In this document: positions 1-10,629 of the stretch, in pieces
How positions within the stretch are numbered: the first letter of the stretch is position 1
Layout: each line of letters starts with the position of its first letter
Assembly (NCBI GenBank): GCA_002104905.1
Contig: MCFE01000317.1
Location: 1 to 64,000, forward strand
Length of the DNA stretch: 64,000 nt
Direction of reading: 5' to 3'
Source: Basidiobolus meristosporus CBS 931.73
Taxonomy: Eukaryota; Basidiobolomycota; Basidiobolomycetes; Basidiobolales; Basidiobolaceae
Position numbers and translations under genes: made by a program
Notes under the pieces: generated by a model
What the model was told of the DNA's origin: nothing
The model's database searches: none
What the model saw: the letters and a program-made list of their open reading frames with translations, nothing else

Positions 1-437
1 ATCTTTGGTCCGCTTGGGATCAGCGGATGATGAATAATGAGGCAATACTTCTGAGAATAACGAACGAGATGGTGAGGATTTCGTGATCTGATATGCATAT
101 GGCGTGGCTGAGCAGATGCCTCCATTCTCAGTGGAGCCGGGCCAGCCCACCAATTTCCCTGGAAAGAATAAGTTCACGGGCAACAACCGGATGCTGATAT
201 TCGTGGCAGTACCTTGATTCACTGTCAGAGTTTGATACCCGTTGGAGTCCACACAAACACTTGGAACGTTGGATCCTACAATACCCTGCTGGCTCACTAC
301 AAAAGATAGGTTAGCTGGCTACTGTTGAATGCAGAAATAGGCACGTTACATGTGTGGGCAAAGAAGTTGCCCATGCACGGATGGTCGAATCCGGGTGGGA
401 AAACCCCAAGTAGCATATCTTGTTCTGTTCTGTTCAT
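1..437 (-). CDS. Hypothetical protein, truncated at the left window edge
   Basis: I do not recognise this gene. A frame on the minus strand stays open to base 1, so the 3' end lies outside the window. The first in-frame ATG is at 437; the frame is open a little upstream without another ATG, so an earlier exon is possible. A likely intron (349-297, GTAACG...CTAAC...TTTTGTAG) joins exon 437-350 to exon 296-1 in phase 1. The visible part is about 128 residues, rich in Ser, Gly and Pro with several Cys (for example PSVCVDSNGYQTLTVNQG and GGICSATPYAY), which looks like an extracellular or beta-rich protein. No signal peptide is visible from this start. Gene reality is likely because the spliced frame is long and has few rare codons; the function is unknown. 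Confidence 0.4.
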
Positions 438-956
438 TGATGACGGGTGGAGGATCGGAGTATGAAAGATGGATAAGACCACGGAAACTATTTATTTCGC
501 TAAGCGAGCAACATCAAGCTCGGATTTCGCTACCAACTTATTCGGGATTTATAAACGCCAAGCCAATCAGACTCCAGGCTCCCAATAATGCGCAATAGTA
601 ATTTGGAACGGCATTCAACACATTTGCCTATCATCTAGCATATTGAAATCCATTATTGGCTTTCCGTCCACAACTTATATACTGCAATAATCTGAACCAA
701 ATTCATCATTATGATAATGATTTGCGAACTATTAACTGATTACTGATAGTCAGGCGTGAGTGGGACGAACAAGAATATTTTCAACTTCTAGTAACGTTTA
801 ACCGTCATGTCGTGATTGACGTAACGGATTTCGAATCACATGGATTGTTTACTAGGAAAGTCGAAATACGTATCCCTTTGATTAGCATATATTAAGAAGT
901 GGCTTGATCCTTTTCATAACAATCCGCCCTTCCTCCCACTCACTCTCATACCCACC
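438..956. other. Intergenic, divergent promoter region
   Basis: About 520 bases between two divergently transcribed genes. It is AT-rich with short palindromic stretches (for example around 700-720), and no convincing coding frame is seen. It presumably holds promoters for both flanking genes. Confidence 0.5.
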
Positions 957-1797
957 ATGACCCAAACCACCAAACTTTATTACAATACCAGATCGGTATT
1001 CTCTAGTGTGATTCGACTTTACCTTCATGAAAAGGGCCTCACTGTGGATGAGTTGGTTCATATCGATTTAGCAAAAGGCGAACAAAATACCCCCGAGTTT
1101 CATAGCCTTAATCCTCAGACTAAGGTACGCTTCCATATGGATTCTCCGCATACATCTTATCTAACACCTACACCAGGTCCCAGTGTTTGTTCACGGCTCC
1201 GAAGTAATTCCCGATTCTCGCGAAATCACTAGCTACATTGAGAAGACCTTTGGCGAATTGAAGGACCTTGCTCCCACTCACACTGAGGAGGCTGCCCGTA
1301 CTCTCCACGAGATCCACCAACTCCCAGTCGCCGTATTAACCTTCGGAGCCCAAAGCAAGGAAGAGCAGGAGACCAAGAGTGCCACCTTGAAAATGGTCAA
1401 AGTGCGTCACGAGAACCTTAAAAAAGCCATCGAGGATTATCCAGGCATCGCCCAAGACCTAACTCCAAAACTTCAAGGAATGGATGGATTGCTTAGCACC
1501 ATCGAGGACTTCCCCAAGGTTCAGGATGCCTGGAAGAGGGCCGACGCCTTCTTCACCTCGGTTGACGCCCTTTTGGAGGGTCGAACCTTTTTGGATGGTG
1601 ACAAGTATACCTACATCGATTCGCACTTCACCCCCATATTGTCCAGAATTTCATTCAGTGGACAAAGACAGAAGATTCTACAATATCCCAACCTTGCTAG
1701 GTACTGGGAAACCGTCCAAGCCAGGGAGAGCTATAAGACAGTCTTCGACCTCCCATGCAGTATTCCAAACCACCCCAAGGGCTGCACCTGCCGTTAA
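957..1797 (+). CDS. Glutathione S-transferase family protein
   Basis: Two exons, 957-1124 and 1177-1797, split by a 52-nt intron (GTACGC, branch CTAAC, CACCAG), encode 262 residues. The N-terminal half has a thioredoxin/GST fold: a short beta strand with KLYYNTRSVFSS, the cis-proline strand KVPVFVHGSEVIPDSREITSYIE that binds the gamma-glutamyl part of glutathione, then a C-terminal helical domain containing the TFLDGDKYTYIDSHFTPIL segment typical of GST N-capping regions. Such enzymes conjugate glutathione to electrophiles or act as peroxidases in the cytosol. The subclass is not clear; the long charged C-terminal domain is compatible with fungal Ure2/GTT-like or tetrachlorohydroquinone-dehalogenase-like proteins. 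The splice junction completes the VPVFV strand exactly, which supports the model. Confidence 0.8.
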
Positions 1798-1932
1798 TTT
1801 TACGGGTTTGGGGAATTTTTGGATAGCCATCGATATCATGGACATTGTCATCAGTGCACTGAAGGCGAATGAACGATTTTACATATATACATTTACTTTG
1901 CAATTGAACAAGTGGTTAGAAGTAGAGAAGTC

Positions 1933-2247
1933 TTATATAAGCTTCTGGGGGGCCTTTTTGACTTTGCTCGGCTCCGAGAGGTCGTGGGCTGCAAGATACA
2001 ACCTGGACTCTTGGATAAAATGGGGCAGAGCGCTAGGGGGAAGCTGGTGAGATACCTCGGGCTGAACAGTCTCTACATAGTTCAAGGAATTACCGGTGGT
2101 TTCCGGTAAGTCGATGGCTTCGCTGAAAGAAGGACGGCGAAGGAAAGATCCAGTGGCAGTGTGCGGGGTGGTCATTTTTTGAAAGAGAGGGCCAGCGAGC
2201 CAGACTGGCTTTTTAAACCACCGGGCTCCTTTGTTGTCATTGACCAT
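1933..2247 (-). CDS. Possible small hypothetical protein
   Basis: An ATG-started 104-codon frame antisense to the 3' flank of the GST gene. Its composition looks like a soluble, partly disordered protein (SFLRRPSFSEAIDLPETTG), but there is no recognised domain and an overlapping plus-strand frame exists. It could be chance. I list it because no other feature explains this stretch. Confidence 0.25.
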   Translation of the reverse strand: MVNDNKGARWFKKPVWLAGPLFQKMTTPHTATGSFLRRPSFSEAIDLPETTGNSLNYVETVQPEVSHQLPPSALPHFIQESRLYLAAHDLSEPSKVKKAPQKLI

Positions 2248-2576
2248 GTTTCAGGGAACCAAGAGGTCACAACATGCATTCAGAACCACTGACCATTCCT
2301 TATTAGCCAAACCAGCCAATGGCCTGATGTCAAACACACCGGTGATGAATCACCTGTCTAGAAAATAAGCGTTCTCAGACCATAAACTTTACAACCGCAC
2401 CACCGTATCATCATCGCACCGGTTGCCCAATAATGGCGGGTAATCATCATTACAGAAACGAGAGACTGGTCGAGATTTTTATTGATACAAAGGAATAATG
2501 TATATTAAATTAGCTAGGGAATCAGATCAAGAATCTATATTCGAGAATATCTACAGAGTTTCCACGCAGCAGCGTG
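2248..2576. other. Intergenic
   Basis: No coding frame or structured RNA was recognised. The part nearest 2500-2576 is probably the 3' flank of the minus-strand membrane-protein gene that follows. Confidence 0.4.
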
Positions 2577-3567
2577 CTATCTGTCCCCGCTGGAGTTTGT
2601 CATCCAAGAGCTACGGTCAGCACTTCGATAGCTTGGTGGTCTAAAATCAGAGCTGGTTGGACTACTCTCCAAGGTGTAGACATTCTGAGGAATATCGATT
2701 TCGATGTGGGATGGTGAGGCATTGGGATCAAGCACACCAGAGAATCCGTCCTCATTGGAGCCTGAGATGCTTGGGATTCTCGCCCTTACCTCACCATCAC
2801 GGAGTATAAAGTATGCAGGTGGTTCTTCTTTTGCAATTGCGTATGTAGGCGGTGGCGAGTCTAGGTTGAGCAGATCATATTCGTACTCGCAGTGGTCAGC
2901 TCGTATAGGGGTGAAGTTCATCGTAAGATACATTTCCAGCTCACCCTGGAGCTTAGCATCCAGGGATTTCAGGGCAATTCTATGTTTCTAGGGTGATTGT
3001 AAGGAACATTAGCATGGGCTGTCTTAGTAGTGCAACACGCAGACATCCGATGATTACCCAAAGTTGGAATGGAAGTAGCAACAAAAGCATAAGAAAGACC
3101 ACCCAGGTGATCCAAGAAAGGGCTGTAACCTGTTTGATGATGGTTATTGCCCCTGTGGCTATTAGAGTCTCGACAACGATGTGCAGAAACAGCTTTTGAC
3201 GTAAATGCTTCTTGTGTAATATATGACGGGATAGGATTCCCACTGGGATCGGAGGCGAATTGGCGAGAATACTTGAGGAATCACTGGCGGCGGCTTCTGG
3301 CGGCGGCGTTTCTCTTCCAGCGGAAGAAGCAACAGTGTCCACCTCAATAACGGAAGAGACTCTTGCAGGGATTGGTCGTTCTTCCATCGAAGGAACCGAT
3401 AATGCCATACCTCCTGCTTTTATTGTCTTAAAACTCCTTTTCAATCCTCGGAAGTGATGTTCAGGGCCTACACAGAGTACATAAATGGGGCAGGAAGAGC
3501 GGTAACGTAAAGGGAAATTGATACTAACAGAACCAGGAGTGCGCGCCACTTTGATGCTTTTAAACAT
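2577..3567 (-). CDS. Hypothetical protein with a two-helix membrane hairpin
   Basis: I do not recognise the family. Two frames join in phase 0 if an intron from 3057 (GTAATC) to 2988 (branch CTAAT, CCCTAG) is removed, giving exons 3567-3058 and 2987-2577 and 306 residues. The N-terminal ~125 residues are polar and Pro/Ser-rich. Residues about 127-170 hold two hydrophobic segments (LFLHIVVETLIATGAITII and SWITWVVFLMLLLLLPFQLW). The C-terminal part is acidic and Pro/Ser-rich with two PPxY-like motifs (SPPPTYAI, RPPSYRS) that could bind WW-domain proteins such as Rsp5/Nedd4 ligases; that role is inference. If the intron is not used, the protein ends 25 residues after the second helix. A similar small two-helix gene lies next to it. 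Confidence 0.5.
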
Positions 3568-3802
3568 GCTCGCTCGTTAGAGAAACGAGGAACTTTCGAA
3601 GGGATGTGAATTAGGATAGGTACGTACATAATACATGCATGGTTGCATACAGTGAACTTGCCTCGCTAGAATGGTATATTTTTGAAATCACAGACACAGT
3701 CTCAGCTTTATCGTAAATTAAGATGATCCCATACATCACAAAACTAACACCAAGCATTGGAGTGAAAAAGTATGGGTATAGAGGTCTAACATTGGTATGG
3801 AT

Positions 3803-4185
3803 CTAGTCTTGGTTTTCTGGGGCCATTTTCTCGCCTAGAGGCACCCAATTCGCGATCTCAAGAGATACATCATCCGGTATATCAATCAAGTGAACCAACT
3901 GGCCCTTCTGGTCATCTGCGGTGGGCAGTGTGTGTGGCACAGTATCGGCAACAAATAGCAACTAAAAACCATGGCTCAGCCATCTGACAAAGATGAATAA
4001 ATGCTAGAGAACCTCCTTACCACTATCACCACAAATATCAAGACTACCGCAGAAAGAACAAGAAACAGGACCGTGGGGATTCTACCCTTCACACAAAGAT
4101 GAAGAGCAAGCACCGGAACGGCCAAGAGCAGACAAAACATGATTTGCCTGAACTTTGCCACCCAATTGCTCCAAGTCACAACCAT
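3803..4185 (-). CDS. Small two-helix membrane protein, 107 aa
   Basis: Exons 4185-4021 and 3961-3803 join in phase 0 over a 59-nt intron (GTAAGG...TTTTTAG). The protein begins at MVVTWSNW, has two transmembrane segments (IMFCLLLAVPVLALHL and TVLFLVLSAVVLIFVVIVV) and then a polar, acidic tail ending in APENQD. It probably sits in an internal or plasma membrane as a hairpin; function is unknown. The second exon is a clean 53-codon frame that starts exactly at the predicted acceptor, which supports the model. It is transcribed in the same direction as the neighbouring two-helix gene at 2577-3567; sequence similarity between the two is not obvious by eye. Confidence 0.6.
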
Positions 4186-5268
4186 GATTTTCTTTGGATA
4201 AAGGATACTAGGTTGGTTGTCTGTGAAGATCGATAGATGAATGCAGCCATGAACAGCTCGCACATGGCTATATCTTATATACAGCTACTCTGGTTGCTGA
4301 ATGGTCTCATTAATTCAAGCACCGATCGCTTCACCTGCTTCTCCCCTCCTATAAAGGTATGGATGCAGCACCTGAGTGGCGATGATATTACTTGGTAGGC
4401 CTTTCGCCCCATTCAACATACCTGTATTCTCCGCTTAATCACCTAACCTTTACCAGGTTTTAGATGTGCGTACACTTGCTTCAATAAACTGGGCCTATCT
4501 ACTGGACTGCATACCTAACGAATCATGGCTACATGAAATCTCCTAACCTCAATTAATATTGCGAACTTAACCGCCATTTTCAATCGATGCACGCTCACAC
4601 GGGATGCAGTACAATGCTTGATATACAGCTTCGTGGTATTCAGCGGCTCCGATAATTCCAAACCTTAATTCGCAAACTTAAAACGTATCACATGCTATAT
4701 GCCCCATATCAAGTAATCACAACTCTGCCTTCTGTGGGTTTCTGGTGCTGTAATTTGGAAAATGTAGAAATATTATTTTTGGACTGAGAGTGATTTCTCC
4801 AAGCAGAACAGATTGGAGGCGTAACCATACAAACTCACCACCCAGGGAGTTAAACAGTAACTACCGAAGTACCTGAGACCGTTTACGAAGTTCCAGGGCT
4901 ACTCATTGTGTATGGTCTTGATTTTGTGAAATACAGTGGATAATGCGTAGCCACACTATATCATGCACCCCGCGAGATTCTTTACGTCTTCATGAGCATA
5001 TGTTGGAGCCCACGTCGAAGCAAACCACCCAACCAGTCCACCCTTACTAGTCAACATCCATTCTTATGGCATGTATATAGATATGTATTTTCTGCAGCTT
5101 ATTTTTCCATTTTCAATGGGATTATGACACTCATGAACACTGTTGCCCAAACTGCTGCATAAACAAGAGCAAAGGTTGATTTAAATTGGTTTAACATCCG
5201 CATGAACTGGCCTAGCTCCAAGATCATTCAGTACCAATTAACATATCTATCTTTGCATGGAATATTTA
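4186..5268. other. Intergenic, about 1.1 kb
   Basis: No reading frame with splice signals or family similarity was found on either strand. It is AT-rich and contains no obvious repeat. It should include the promoter of the small membrane-protein gene (minus) and the 3' end of the LYRM2 gene. Confidence 0.4.
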
Positions 5269-5727
5269 TTATAGTCGCTGGGACAACATAAGACTGCGTT
5301 GGAGGTTGTGAAGTTGATACTTTCCCTGAGAAAGCAGTGTTTTTATCTTGTCCTAAATGTGTACAGAAAACTTTAGCCTAAACCCTTGGCAAGGGTTAGG
5401 TCAAGGAATGAGAAGGTCTACCTGATCTGTTATATTACGATAGTGCTCAAAATCGGCCCTTGCCCAGTCTCGTAACTCTTTTTTATCCTTTGGGTTCTCT
5501 ATTTCTGTAAAGGATGGCTGTGGTAAGTAAGAGGACCCTTCGTTTGATATACCAATACTCACTTCCGGTGGCACGCATAATTTCTCTGTACAAGCCCAGC
5601 ACTTTGACACGAGTAATGAACTAGAGGAGATGTGAGGAAATTAAGCGACACTAGACTTGACAAAAGGTCGAGGCGGTCTTACATGTTGTAGGTTGGGACC
5701 TGAGGAGGAAAGTTTCGATGGAATCAT
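5269..5727 (-). CDS. LYRM2: LYR motif-containing protein 2 (LYRM2), mitochondrial
   Basis: Rebuilt from four small exons: 5727-5683, 5620-5563, 5504-5422 and 5352-5269, giving 89 residues, the usual size for LYRM2. The LYR signature is in exon 2 (VKVLGLYREIMRAT). Exon 3 carries the LYRM2-type segment KKELRDWARADFEHYRNITD and exon 4 carries the helix DKIKTLLSQGKYQLHNLQR, which corresponds to the TIRMMITQG region of animal LYRM2. All junctions are GT-AG and all phases close. LYR proteins are small helical factors that bind the mitochondrial acyl carrier protein and assist respiratory-complex or Fe-S assembly; LYRM2 is linked to complex I in animals. No exon exceeds 84 bases, so simple ORF calling misses the gene. 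Identity is confident from the order of three family segments. Confidence 0.88.
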
Positions 5728-6143
5728 TGTGTAGTAGTTCGCAAGCCTGCTGTACAGAATTCCCACTTCACCCTTAATATCGAAACCTAGCTGATTTCAG
5801 CCAAACCATCTTTAACTATTCATCGAAATTTGTCTCCCCCAATAGAGTCTGGAAAAAATGGAACCTCCTTAGGCAAGAATATTTTAAATCCCATTTATAG
5901 ATTGAAATGGCTCTCAAAAATGAGCACTTGAATGATTAGAGTTGATGATAAATATGGGCGAGGTAAGGACCAAGATAAAAACCATATGAAGACTAGCTTA
6001 TACAGATAAAATATACGGTGTTTCCAACACAGAGAATAAATTGAAAAAATGTGCATGCGTCCAGCCCTTTCCTAGCACCTGCTTGGTGTAGAGTGTATTT
6101 CGCTTTTGTCAGTTTGCAAATGGAACCAGCATTGACGGCAAAC
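5728..6143. other. Intergenic
   Basis: About 416 bases between two genes on the same strand. No coding or RNA feature was recognised. It should contain the LYRM2 promoter. Confidence 0.4.
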
Positions 6144-6567
6144 TTAGCTAAAAACGACCGCTTTGGGATCCAAGGGCATACCGGTTGCCGGATCTATATT
6201 ATTGTTTTTGAACTTTAGCTGTTGGCGTATCACTCTTGCTTCGTCAAAGGTGCACCCGTGCTTTTTCATGATTCTGTGGATCTCCTCGCTGTCCAAGCCA
6301 GGTCTAGAATCGCCACCTTCGATGTTGGGCAAAATGTCGAATGTTTCGCTGGATAGGCCGTTCTCCAGGTCTTCGAGAAAGGTTCCCGTCCCTAAACGAC
6401 GATACCCTCGTTTTATGAGAACTCGACGAACCAGGAAGAGCACTAAATTACCAAAAGGCAAACGGGCATAAAGTTAGCTAGGGGTGTCACCATTTCCCTT
6501 GACTATATGTAACTTCACCTAAGATGACTATCGGTAGGGTTATGAAGAATAACTGAAGCTCCGACAT
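6144..6567 (-). CDS. DUF2015 family small membrane-anchored protein
   Basis: Exons 6567-6519 and 6442-6144, joined in phase 1 over a 76-nt intron (GTGAAG, branch GCTAAC, AATTTAG), give 115 residues. The N-terminus is one hydrophobic helix (LQLFFITLPIVILVLFLV) followed by basic residues RRVLIKRGYRR, as in a single-pass anchor. The rest matches the fungal DUF2015 pattern as I remember it: a FDILPNIEGGDSRPGLD stretch, a central helical MKKHGCTFDEARVIRQQ segment and a C-terminal DPATGMPLDPKAVVFS block. The family is fungal and its function is not established. The ATG at 6567 is preferred because the first exon supplies the membrane helix. The gene is divergent from RPS11 with about 400 bases between them. 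Confidence 0.8.
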
Positions 6568-6969
6568 GGTCGCTGTGTTTAGATTCAAATGGGAGGGATA
6601 GGTTTTATTGCTGATGAAGCGTAGTTAAGAGGGATTACTAAGGTAGGTTAACAGGGAAGGGACAAGTGTATATGGATTGCAATTGATTTAGTGAAAGTCG
6701 AATATATGATTCAACATCGCCACAAATTGAATATTTATAACAGGATGTCCATGTAATGTATTGCTGGTTTCGGAAGTACGTTAATTGAGAAAATATGCGA
6801 AAAGTGGACCGGATAATAAACACCAGATTGCTTCTCTCGATCATGTGATTCGAGCGATATGATTGGACATCGACAAGGATAATATGAACATCACGTTCCT
6901 ACTGAAACCTCCTTTTCCCTCTTCCTTCGAGAGCATACTCAGTCTTTTCGAATTTGAGACGTAAATAAG
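6568..6969. other. Intergenic, shared divergent promoter
   Basis: 402 bases between the DUF2015 gene (minus) and RPS11 (plus). A pyrimidine-rich tract (CCTCCTTTTCCCTCTTCC, near 6908) lies just upstream of the RPS11 ATG, as is common for ribosomal protein genes. Confidence 0.5.
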
Positions 6970-7571
6970 ATGTCTGAACAGGTAATTACCTAGTTCAAAT
7001 TTGTTATGTATAAGCACGGGAATGCCATGGAGAGCATGTTAGGATGGATTCCAACTTCATTGCTATGGATTCGTGGTTGGCAAGACGAGGATATTCACTG
7101 ACACACTTTATGAATCCGTAGGTCGAGAGAGCTTTCCAAAAGCAAGTTGGTATCTTCCAAAACGCCAAGGTTACCGGATCCAAGAAGACCCGTAACCTCC
7201 GTTGGTACAAGGATGTCGGTCTTGGATTCAAGACCCCCAAGGAAGCCATCGAAGGTCACTACATCGACAAGAAGTGCCCCTTCACTGGTGATGTCAGCAT
7301 CCGTGGTCGTATCCTCACCGGTGTTGTTATCTCCACCAAGATGAAGAACACCCTCATCATCCGTCGTGAGTACCTTCACTACATCCCCAAGTACAACCGT
7401 TACGAGAAACGCCACAAGAACCTTGCCGCTCACGTGTCCCCCTGCTTCCGTGTCGAGAACGGTGATATGGTCACTGTTGGACAATGCCGTCCTTTGTCCA
7501 AGACTGTTCGTTTCAACGTCCTCAAAGTCCAAAAGAAGACTCAAGGTAGCAAGCAATTCGCCAAGTTCTAA
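6970..7571 (+). CDS. RPS11: 40S ribosomal protein S11 (uS17)
   Basis: Exon 1 is only four codons (6970-6981, MSEQ) and is followed by a 140-nt intron (GTAATT, branch CTGAC, CCGTAG); exon 2 is 7122-7571, total 153 residues. The sequence is clearly eukaryotic uS17: [14 protein letters not shown], the [20 protein letters not shown] segment, the basic [16 protein letters not shown] loop and the [21 protein letters not shown]-terminal strands. It binds 18S rRNA in the small ribosomal subunit. A short first exon next to the ATG with a longer first intron is typical of fungal ribosomal protein genes. A GTGAGTACC inside exon 2 (about 7364) is not spliced because it encodes conserved RREYLHY. Codon use is strongly biased to C/T-ending codons, as expected for high expression. 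Confidence 0.97.
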
Positions 7572-8070
7572 ATTTGTCATGTAGCTACTGTAGCTGTGAT
7601 GTTCGCTCTATCACAATAAAATGAACCTTCTGTCACACACATGCCATCCATCGATAGTGCAAGAGTTCCAAAGTATTTTACTCGTCCCGATGAGACTAGG
7701 GTTAGGGGATACTGATGATTTTGGGTAGGGCAGCTGGGTAGATGAATGAATTTACCTTAGTATTAAGGTTGGTAGAGTGTTTTTACCAATTTACCAGCTT
7801 GAAATTCGACGTCATATCTTCAGGGAGAGCGAGGTGTAGAATGACGAAGAATATTTTCGAAAGAGTGAAAACAATCAGACCCGGGTTGTCTTAGGGTGAA
7901 AACGATTTCCAAGGTATTTTGAACATTGTGTTGTGAGTTACACTTAGTAATTTCTCTTCGGAAAGGTAGAGTATTTGCGATTTGTATTTAGTGTCGACAG
8001 TAACCGAATAAATGGTCTGGTGAAGAGCCTCTTGCTAAAACCACGTTCTGATCTTGAAGGGTTAATTTCA
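7572..8070. other. Intergenic
   Basis: 499 bases between RPS11 and the PDCD5-family gene. An AATAAA-like signal (CACAATAAAATG, about 7612) is a likely RPS11 poly(A) signal. Nothing else was recognised. Confidence 0.45.
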
Positions 8071-8540
8071 ATGGAGGACTCTGAACTTGAAGCTATTCGT
8101 GCCCGCAGACTCGCCGAATTAAGAGCACGACAAGGTGGCGGGGTAAATTCTCAGCTGACAATACACGTCTGTGCTTCAACGTATTAATCCTTACCTAGGG
8201 AAGTAGCATGGGCGGCGGATCCATGGGAATGAGCAAGGGTGATGATGAAGGCAAAAACGAACAACAAGAAGAGCTTCGTCGCTCCATGTTGGCTCAGATT
8301 CTTGATAATCAAGCTCGTGAGCGTATCGCTCGTATCTCCATCGTCAAAGCCGATAAAGCACGTGCCGTTGAAGATTTGTTGATTCGTATGGCTCAGACCG
8401 GCCAACTTCGTGGTAAAGTAACCGAATCGCATTTGATCGAGCTGTTGGAGCAAATCAACTCCCAGCAAAAGGCAGAAACCAAGATCGTTTACAACCGTCG
8501 TAGATTTGACGACGATTCTGACGACGAATTTGACTTGTAA
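8071..8540 (+). CDS. PDCD5 family DNA-binding protein
   Basis: Exons 8071-8142 and 8199-8540 (56-nt intron, GTAAAT...TTACCTAG, phase 0) give 137 residues. The N-terminus MEDSELEAIRARRLAELRAR matches the PDCD5 start, followed by a Gly/Met linker. The helical core reads RRSMLAQILDNQARERIARI, then KADKARAVEDLLIRMAQTG and GKVTESHLIELLEQINSQ, and the tail has the family NRRRFDDDSDDEFDL acidic end. In animals PDCD5 is linked to apoptosis and to the TRiC chaperonin and TIP60; in yeast the orthologue is YMR074C. The role here is inferred from the family. The ATG chosen is the one that gives the conserved N-terminal helix; the upstream in-frame ATG at 7975 lacks family similarity. Confidence 0.93.
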
Positions 8541-9519
8541 GCAAAGCCAGCCATTGTTATTTTGCGATTTTTCACCCCGCCCAAGCCCAGTATGTGTAAT
8601 GCCGGTTGGAGTTCGGCTACCTTATTGGTGAATAAATACATTCATAAAAGAACCAGCCTCTTGTGAATTTTGATATCGTCTGAAGACAAGATGTGTGTAA
8701 CGACCATTATTATAGAAGTTCTTTTATCGGAGTGGATTATTGCCATGGCTTCGCTTACAAATCTGAAGTGAAACTAGATTGACCATTTTGAACTTAATCC
8801 AAGTTAATGTACTAATTATGAGGCATCTATAATGAGGGGAGGGGTGGTGTCTGTTTAGGAATGGGGTCTTCATTTTACCTGCAGCAGCAACTCCCTTTGA
8901 AATAGGAAAGTCTAGACGCGTACCACGTGCAAAAAAGCTAACTCTGTAAACAAAAGAAATTGGAAAACCCTTGGTGGCCACATCCACTCGAAATGACGGG
9001 TGGTTACCAACTGGCATTAGTAATCCTGTAGCCTAACCGTCCTTGCCAGCTGGCCAATCACATGAAAGGGAGATATGGATTTGTCAGCTATGATACAGTC
9101 TGGCCTTTTGTGAGTTGGCTAGGATATATGTGAATATTTCCTGGAAATCGGTATCCACAGTTTGCCATTATCAGCACTAGAAGTTTAAGATCAATTGAGA
9201 AGTCCGGATTAATAAAGCTAAATGTTTGGCGACTTTCAAAATCTCTTGATGGGAAAATATGGATCTTAACCCAATTCATCAAAAGCCACGAAAGGCGAGG
9301 ACAATGCACAGTTATTGGTTACGCGGTTACGTAGACGTTGAATCTTTCCTAGATGAGAAAATCGCAGTGGCCTTCTTGATAAGATTGATGTGGGGCCCTA
9401 AGCAGTTCATATTCAATGGCCAAATATAAATATGTTCGATTCCCATCACTGGATCTTCAGCTCCTTTGTAGTTTGGTCAAGTGAAATACAACTTGTCTAA
9501 CAACCAATAACATCTGACA
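8541..9519. other. Intergenic, about 1 kb
   Basis: No supported gene. A minus-strand frame at 8724-9017 has no domain or splice support. The region includes the CCP1 promoter, with TATA-like AAATATAAATATG at about 9421. Confidence 0.4.
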
Positions 9520-10629
9520 ATGGCTTTCCGTCTTATTTCTCGCGCAATCACCCCAGTTGGTAGAAGCCGTGTCGTCGGCGCTTCATTGCTCGGTGCCTCT
9601 CGCAGCTCTGTCGTCCGCTCGGCAACACGTGGATACCAAACTGGTCCTGTGAAGAAGAGTGGCTCTAGCCCCATGGTTTGGGCTTTGGCCTTTGCCGGTG
9701 CCGGTATTGCTGGATATTACATGATGACTCCTGCCGGCAAAGTTGAGCCCCACGCATCGCCCAAGGATAACGTTGGTGTGAACGTTGAGACCAAGAAGAA
9801 AAATTTGGACTACCAAGCCATCTACAACGAAATTGCTGATATCCTTGAAGACAACGATTACGACGACGGCTCCTTTGGACCAGTTTTGCTTCGTTTGGCC
9901 TGGCACGCATCTGGAACTTACAACAAAGCTGATGGAAGTGGTGGTTCCAACGGTGCCACTATGAGATTCAGACCTGAGTCCGAGCATGGTGGTAATGCTG
10001 GGTTGGGTGTTGCTCGTGACAAGCTGGAGGCCATCAAGCAAAAGTATCCCGACCTTAGTTACTCCGATTTGTGGTCATTGGCCGGTGTAGTAGCCATCCA
10101 AGAGATGGGCGGCCCTACCATCCCCTGGAGACCTGGACGTACTGACAAGCCTTCTGCCAACGACTGTACCCCTGATGGCAGATTGCCCGATGCTTCTCAA
10201 GGTGCCAGCCACGTCCGTGACATCTTCTATCGTATGGGTTTCTCCGACCAAGAGATTGTTGCTCTATCTGGAGCTCATGCCTTGGGCCGCTGTCACTCTA
10301 CTCGCTCAGGATTCGAAGGACCTTGGACTGCCTCACCCACTATGCTCACCAACGATTACTTCCGACTTCTACTTGAGGAGGAATGGGTACCCAAGAAGTG
10401 GGATGGACCATTCCAATATGTCGATAAGTCCACTGGTGAGTTGATGATGTTGCCTACTGATATGGCATTGGTCAAGGATCCTAAGTTCAAGAAGTACGCC
10501 GAACTTTATGCCAAGGATGTCGACAAATTCTTCGAGGACTTCGCCAAGGCCTACGTCAAGCTTGGCGAGCTAGGATGCAGATTCCCCGATTCCACTCCTA
10601 CCTACCGCTTCAAGTCCACCTTGGAGTAA
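9520..10629 (+). CDS. CCP1: Cytochrome c peroxidase, mitochondrial
   Basis: A single exon of 369 residues. It is a class I haem peroxidase: distal residues Arg125, Trp128 and His129 lie in [12 protein letters not shown], the proximal haem ligand is His253 in [12 protein letters not shown], Trp269 in EGPWTASPT corresponds to the radical-forming Trp191 of yeast CCP, and Asp314 in MMLPTDMAL is the His-bonding aspartate. These mark it as cytochrome c peroxidase rather than ascorbate peroxidase or catalase-peroxidase. Residues 1-40 are Arg/Ser-rich without acids (a mitochondrial presequence), followed by a hydrophobic segment ([17 protein letters not shown]) like the sorting signal that sends yeast Ccp1 to the intermembrane space. 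It reduces H2O2 with electrons from cytochrome c. Strong codon bias suggests high expression. Confidence 0.97.
   Translation: MAFRLISRAITPVGRSRVVGASLLGASRSSVVRSATRGYQTGPVKKSGSSPMVWALAFAGAGIAGYYMMTPAGKVEPHASPKDNVGVNVETKKKNLDYQAIYNEIADILEDNDYDDGSFGPVLLRLAWHASGTYNKADGSGGSNGATMRFRPESEHGGNAGLGVARDKLEAIKQKYPDLSYSDLWSLAGVVAIQEMGGPTIPWRPGRTDKPSANDCTPDGRLPDASQGASHVRDIFYRMGFSDQEIVALSGAHALGRCHSTRSGFEGPWTASPTMLTNDYFRLLLEEEWVPKKWDGPFQYVDKSTGELMMLPTDMALVKDPKFKKYAELYAKDVDKFFEDFAKAYVKLGELGCRFPDSTPTYRFKSTLE

Noticed and set aside
1484-2050. 188-codon plus-strand ORF
   Set aside because: Overlaps the GST second exon in another frame and has no domain similarity.
7364-7372. Possible intron donor GTGAGTACC inside RPS11
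   Set aside because: The bases encode conserved RREYLHY residues of uS17 and no suitable acceptor restores a longer family match.
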